From: an uncultured Lachnospiraceae bacterium
GTDB lineage: Bacteria > Bacillota > Clostridia > Lachnospirales > Lachnospiraceae
Direction: 5' to 3'
DNA: 13,590 nucleotides
Assembly (NCBI GenBank): GCA_910578085.1
Contig: CAJTPM010000062.1
Location: 1-13,590 of the forward strand
Position 1 is the stretch's first letter. Every line of letters begins with the position of its first letter. The notes under the pieces are model-generated. The model was not told where the DNA came from and did not search any database. It worked only from the letters and a program-made list of their open reading frames with translations. This document shows, in pieces, positions 12,279 through 13,590 of the stretch. The translations under genes were made by a program, and so were the position numbers.

Positions 12279-12542
12279 ATGTCTGATGCAATATGGATTG
12301 TGCTGGAGGATGGGCGGATCATGACGATACAAGGGGCGGAGCCGGACTTTTTTGCGGAAGGCTGTGACGCATCCATTGATTATACCCTGTTTGACCAGTT
12401 CTGTGAAGAAATTGATGGCGGCCAGATGGATTACTGTGCTGAAGAAAAGAAATACGGGCATATCAGGGATGTGGTTCCGGATATACTGGAATTTGCACTT
12501 GATCTGAACGGAGCCAGGACGCCTAACTATTATTTTATTTGA
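12279..12542 (+). CDS. Small acidic protein, intact paralogue of the 8033 pseudogene
   Basis: An 87-aa acidic protein: MSDAIWIVLEDGRIMTIQG, then FFAEGCDASIDYTLFDQ, EEIDGGQMDYCAEE, DVVPDILEFALDLNG and a C-terminal NYYFI. The EGCD-SIDYTL-DGGQMDY core is shared with the broken copy at 8033-8297 (EGCDSAIDYTLYDG, DGGQMDYNSE), establishing a small paralogous family in this window. The core also recalls the large polyvalent protein-associated (LPD) domains of conjugative elements, which I cannot assign precisely. The function is unknown. AAAGGAGGG ends about 6 nt before the ATG. It follows a terminator-like hairpin and sits 17 nt ahead of the interrupted YkgJ-type gene, as part of one transcript. 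Confidence 0.75.
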   Translation: MSDAIWIVLEDGRIMTIQGAEPDFFAEGCDASIDYTLFDQFCEEIDGGQMDYCAEEKKYGHIRDVVPDILEFALDLNGARTPNYYFI

Positions 12543-12559
12543 GAGGAGCATTTTATAGG

Positions 12560-13243
12560 ATGGCTTATAAAGATATCATGAATTTAAATTACCTTGAACC
12601 AGAGGGAACATTCCGGTTCTGATGCAACTGCTGTGGCCAGTGCTGCAAAGAAAGAGGAGATATCCTGCTTACTGCTTATGACATTATGCGTCTGCAGAAA
12701 TATCTTGATATTTCTTTTAAGGAGCTGCTCATTACATACTGCGAGATGTACGTGGGCAAAGATTCCGGACTTCCTATTGTCCGGTTAAGGACGGATGCAA
12801 GATGTCCTTTCCTGTTTCACAACAAATGTCTTGTGCAGGATGCTAAGCCTACAGTGTGCGCCCTTTTCCCATTAGGAAGAATATACGATGGGGAAAAAGT
12901 CCGGTATTTTATACAAGAAAACCACTGCGGGACAGGTGCAGAAGAACACAGCCTGCGTGAATGGCTGGAGCAGTCTGGTACCGATAATGAAAGCTGCTGT
13001 ATCCTTTTGGGAGAACTGCTGAAAGAAGGAGTAGAGATTGTAAAACAGGTAAAGGAGCAAAGCAACGAACTGAAGGAATTAATCCTTAGTTTTATGGTTT
13101 CCCTTATGTACGATGACTATGACAGCAAAGGAAATCCCATATCCCGGATACAGGAGCGGATAGATATGATAAAGCAGCTTCCAGGGAAGTTAAACGAATT
13201 CCTTGAAATGAAAAAAATGGAACCTGCCGGAGAAAGGATGTGA
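12560..13243 (+). pseudogene. YkgJ-family Cys-cluster protein interrupted by in-frame TGA
   Basis: From ATG 12560 (GAGGAG 12 nt upstream) the frame reads MAYKDIMNLNYLEPEGTFRF, then TGA (12620-12622), then CNCCGQCCKERGDILLTAYD, and stays open to 13243 (227 sense and stop positions before the final stop). The sequence after the TGA is the hallmark CxxCGxCC cluster of YkgJ-type zinc/iron-chelating proteins. The second set, ARCPF...NKC...TVCALFPLGR (C82, C90, C100), is also present. The TGA occupies the residue just before the first Cys, where Arg or Lys is common, so a CGA-to-TGA transition explains it simply. An internal start at 12686 would give 185 aa lacking the cluster and so no metal site. 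TGA is a normal stop elsewhere in this window. Recoding as selenocysteine is a less likely alternative: the hairpin right after the TGA (12624-12646) does not fit the bacterial SECIS pattern well. Confidence 0.75.
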
Positions 13244-13247
13244 GCAG

Positions 13248-13379
13248 ATGCAGGGTGGAGGACCGTATGAGGTATCAGACTGCCCTAAGTGCGGAAGCCT
13301 CATGTGGAACGGACAATGTGAAAATATAGATTGCGAATACCACTGGTATCCGATGCAGGATGAGGAGGAAGAGGAATGA
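13248..13379 (+). CDS. Mini zinc-ribbon protein, 43 aa
   Basis: A 43-codon ORF starting 4 nt after the YkgJ-type stop: MQGGGPYEVSDCPKCGSLMW, then NGQCENIDCEYHWYP and a DEEEEE tail. CPKCG and CENIDC give four cysteines in CxxC...CxxxxC spacing, a classic zinc-ribbon knuckle, so it probably binds one zinc ion. AAAGGA lies about 10 nt upstream. Its stop overlaps the start of the next gene as ATGA and its GAGGAGG-rich acidic tail supplies that gene's SD, so the two are translationally coupled. Tiny acidic zinc ribbons may be nucleic-acid or protein adaptors; no role can be assigned. Confidence 0.65.
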   Translation: MQGGGPYEVSDCPKCGSLMWNGQCENIDCEYHWYPMQDEEEEE

Positions 13380-13561
13380 GGATTATAGCCGTTTTAGATG
13401 TAGATGAAGAGAAGCTGGCCCGGATAGGACACAGTTTTGAGGAAGAGATGGGATGGGCAGCTGAGTCCGGCATCACACTGACCAGCTATACGGATGCGGA
13501 GAAATGCAGTACATATGAATACGCCGCGTTTGCATGGAATAATGATCTCTCGGAATTCTGA
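13376..13561 (+). CDS. Hypothetical small protein, 61 aa
   Basis: A 61-aa acidic protein: MRIIAVLDVDEEKLARIGHS, EEEMGWAAESGITLTSYTDA, then CSTYEYAAFAWNNDLSEF. It looks like one small alpha/beta domain with two predicted strands around a helix. I do not recognise it. The start overlaps the previous stop (ATGA), and GAGGAGG lies about 9 nt upstream within the preceding acidic tail codons, so it is co-translated with the mini zinc ribbon. It is complete within the window, ending 29 nt before the right edge. Confidence 0.65.
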   Translation: MRIIAVLDVDEEKLARIGHSFEEEMGWAAESGITLTSYTDAEKCSTYEYAAFAWNNDLSEF

Positions 13562-13568
13562 TTGATCC

Positions 13569-13587
13569 TGCCAGCGAAACTCTGGCA
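13569..13587 (+). terminator. Hairpin at the right edge of the window
   Basis: TGCCAG (13569-13574) pairs with CTGGCA (13582-13587) around a 7-nt loop, 8 nt after the last stop. The window ends 3 nt later, so I cannot see whether a T-run follows as in the other leaders. Confidence 0.35.
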
Positions 13588-13590
13588 TTG

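Noticed and set aside
12036..12551. 171-codon open frame on the - strand
   Set aside because: It is antisense to the end of the DUF5688 gene, the terminator region and the whole 87-aa gene, and its translation looks like random hydrophobic/basic sequence.

Overview
The window reads as Gram-positive, Clostridia-like DNA, most probably from a gut Lachnospiraceae (inference). Support: strong GGAGG ribosome-binding sites 6-12 nt from nearly every start, a sigma-A type promoter with intrinsic terminators, moderate GC, and families I associate with that group (DUF6033, DUF5688, DUF2958, DpnD/PcfM, element-type SSB). All genes I accept are on the + strand. I see no integrase, relaxase, transposase, rRNA, tRNA or CRISPR array. 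The content looks like the accessory cargo of an integrative/conjugative element or large plasmid.

Layout. (1) 1-2656: a secreted protein with PPC-like beta domains and a DUF6033-family protein, both visibly more AT-rich than the rest. (2) 2657-2898: a good promoter (TTTACA-17 nt-TATAAT) and a ~180-nt leader containing an intrinsic terminator. (3) 2899-5417: four unrecognised proteins, partly translationally coupled, then a single-stranded DNA-binding protein. (4) 5418-6127: a HAD-superfamily nucleotidase-like gene whose Shine-Dalgarno is separated from its ATG by a hairpin. (5) 6128-7623: an AAA_14/DUF4143 ATPase behind an extended -10 promoter and a 14-bp palindrome. (6) 7646-9611: a small Cys-rich protein, a broken copy of a small gene whose intact paralogue lies at 12279, a DUF1281/YubB-like protein, a DUF2958 protein and a 43-aa ORF. 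(7) 9612-10547: a structured, SD-less leader and a phage-type PAPS-reductase-like PP-loop protein. (8) 10568-13561: small proteins including DpnD/PcfM-like, DUF5688, the intact paralogue, a YkgJ-family gene interrupted by an in-frame TGA at its Cys cluster, a mini zinc-ribbon protein and a short hypothetical.

Three themes stand out. First, at least six genes are preceded not just by an SD but by an intrinsic-terminator-like hairpin sitting closer to the next start than to the previous stop. Each gene may therefore carry its own attenuator-like leader, or the region may be read by a processive antitermination mechanism (inference). Second, the cargo shows decay: one paralogue has a nonsense codon plus a T-run frameshift, the YkgJ gene has a nonsense (or recoded) codon, and a third gene has a possible frame disruption at its 5' end. 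Third, many genes are small acidic proteins without known function next to nucleic-acid or nucleotide proteins (SSB, HAD phosphatase, PP-loop enzyme, AAA ATPase). That suggests a cargo for element maintenance or host interaction rather than a metabolic pathway.
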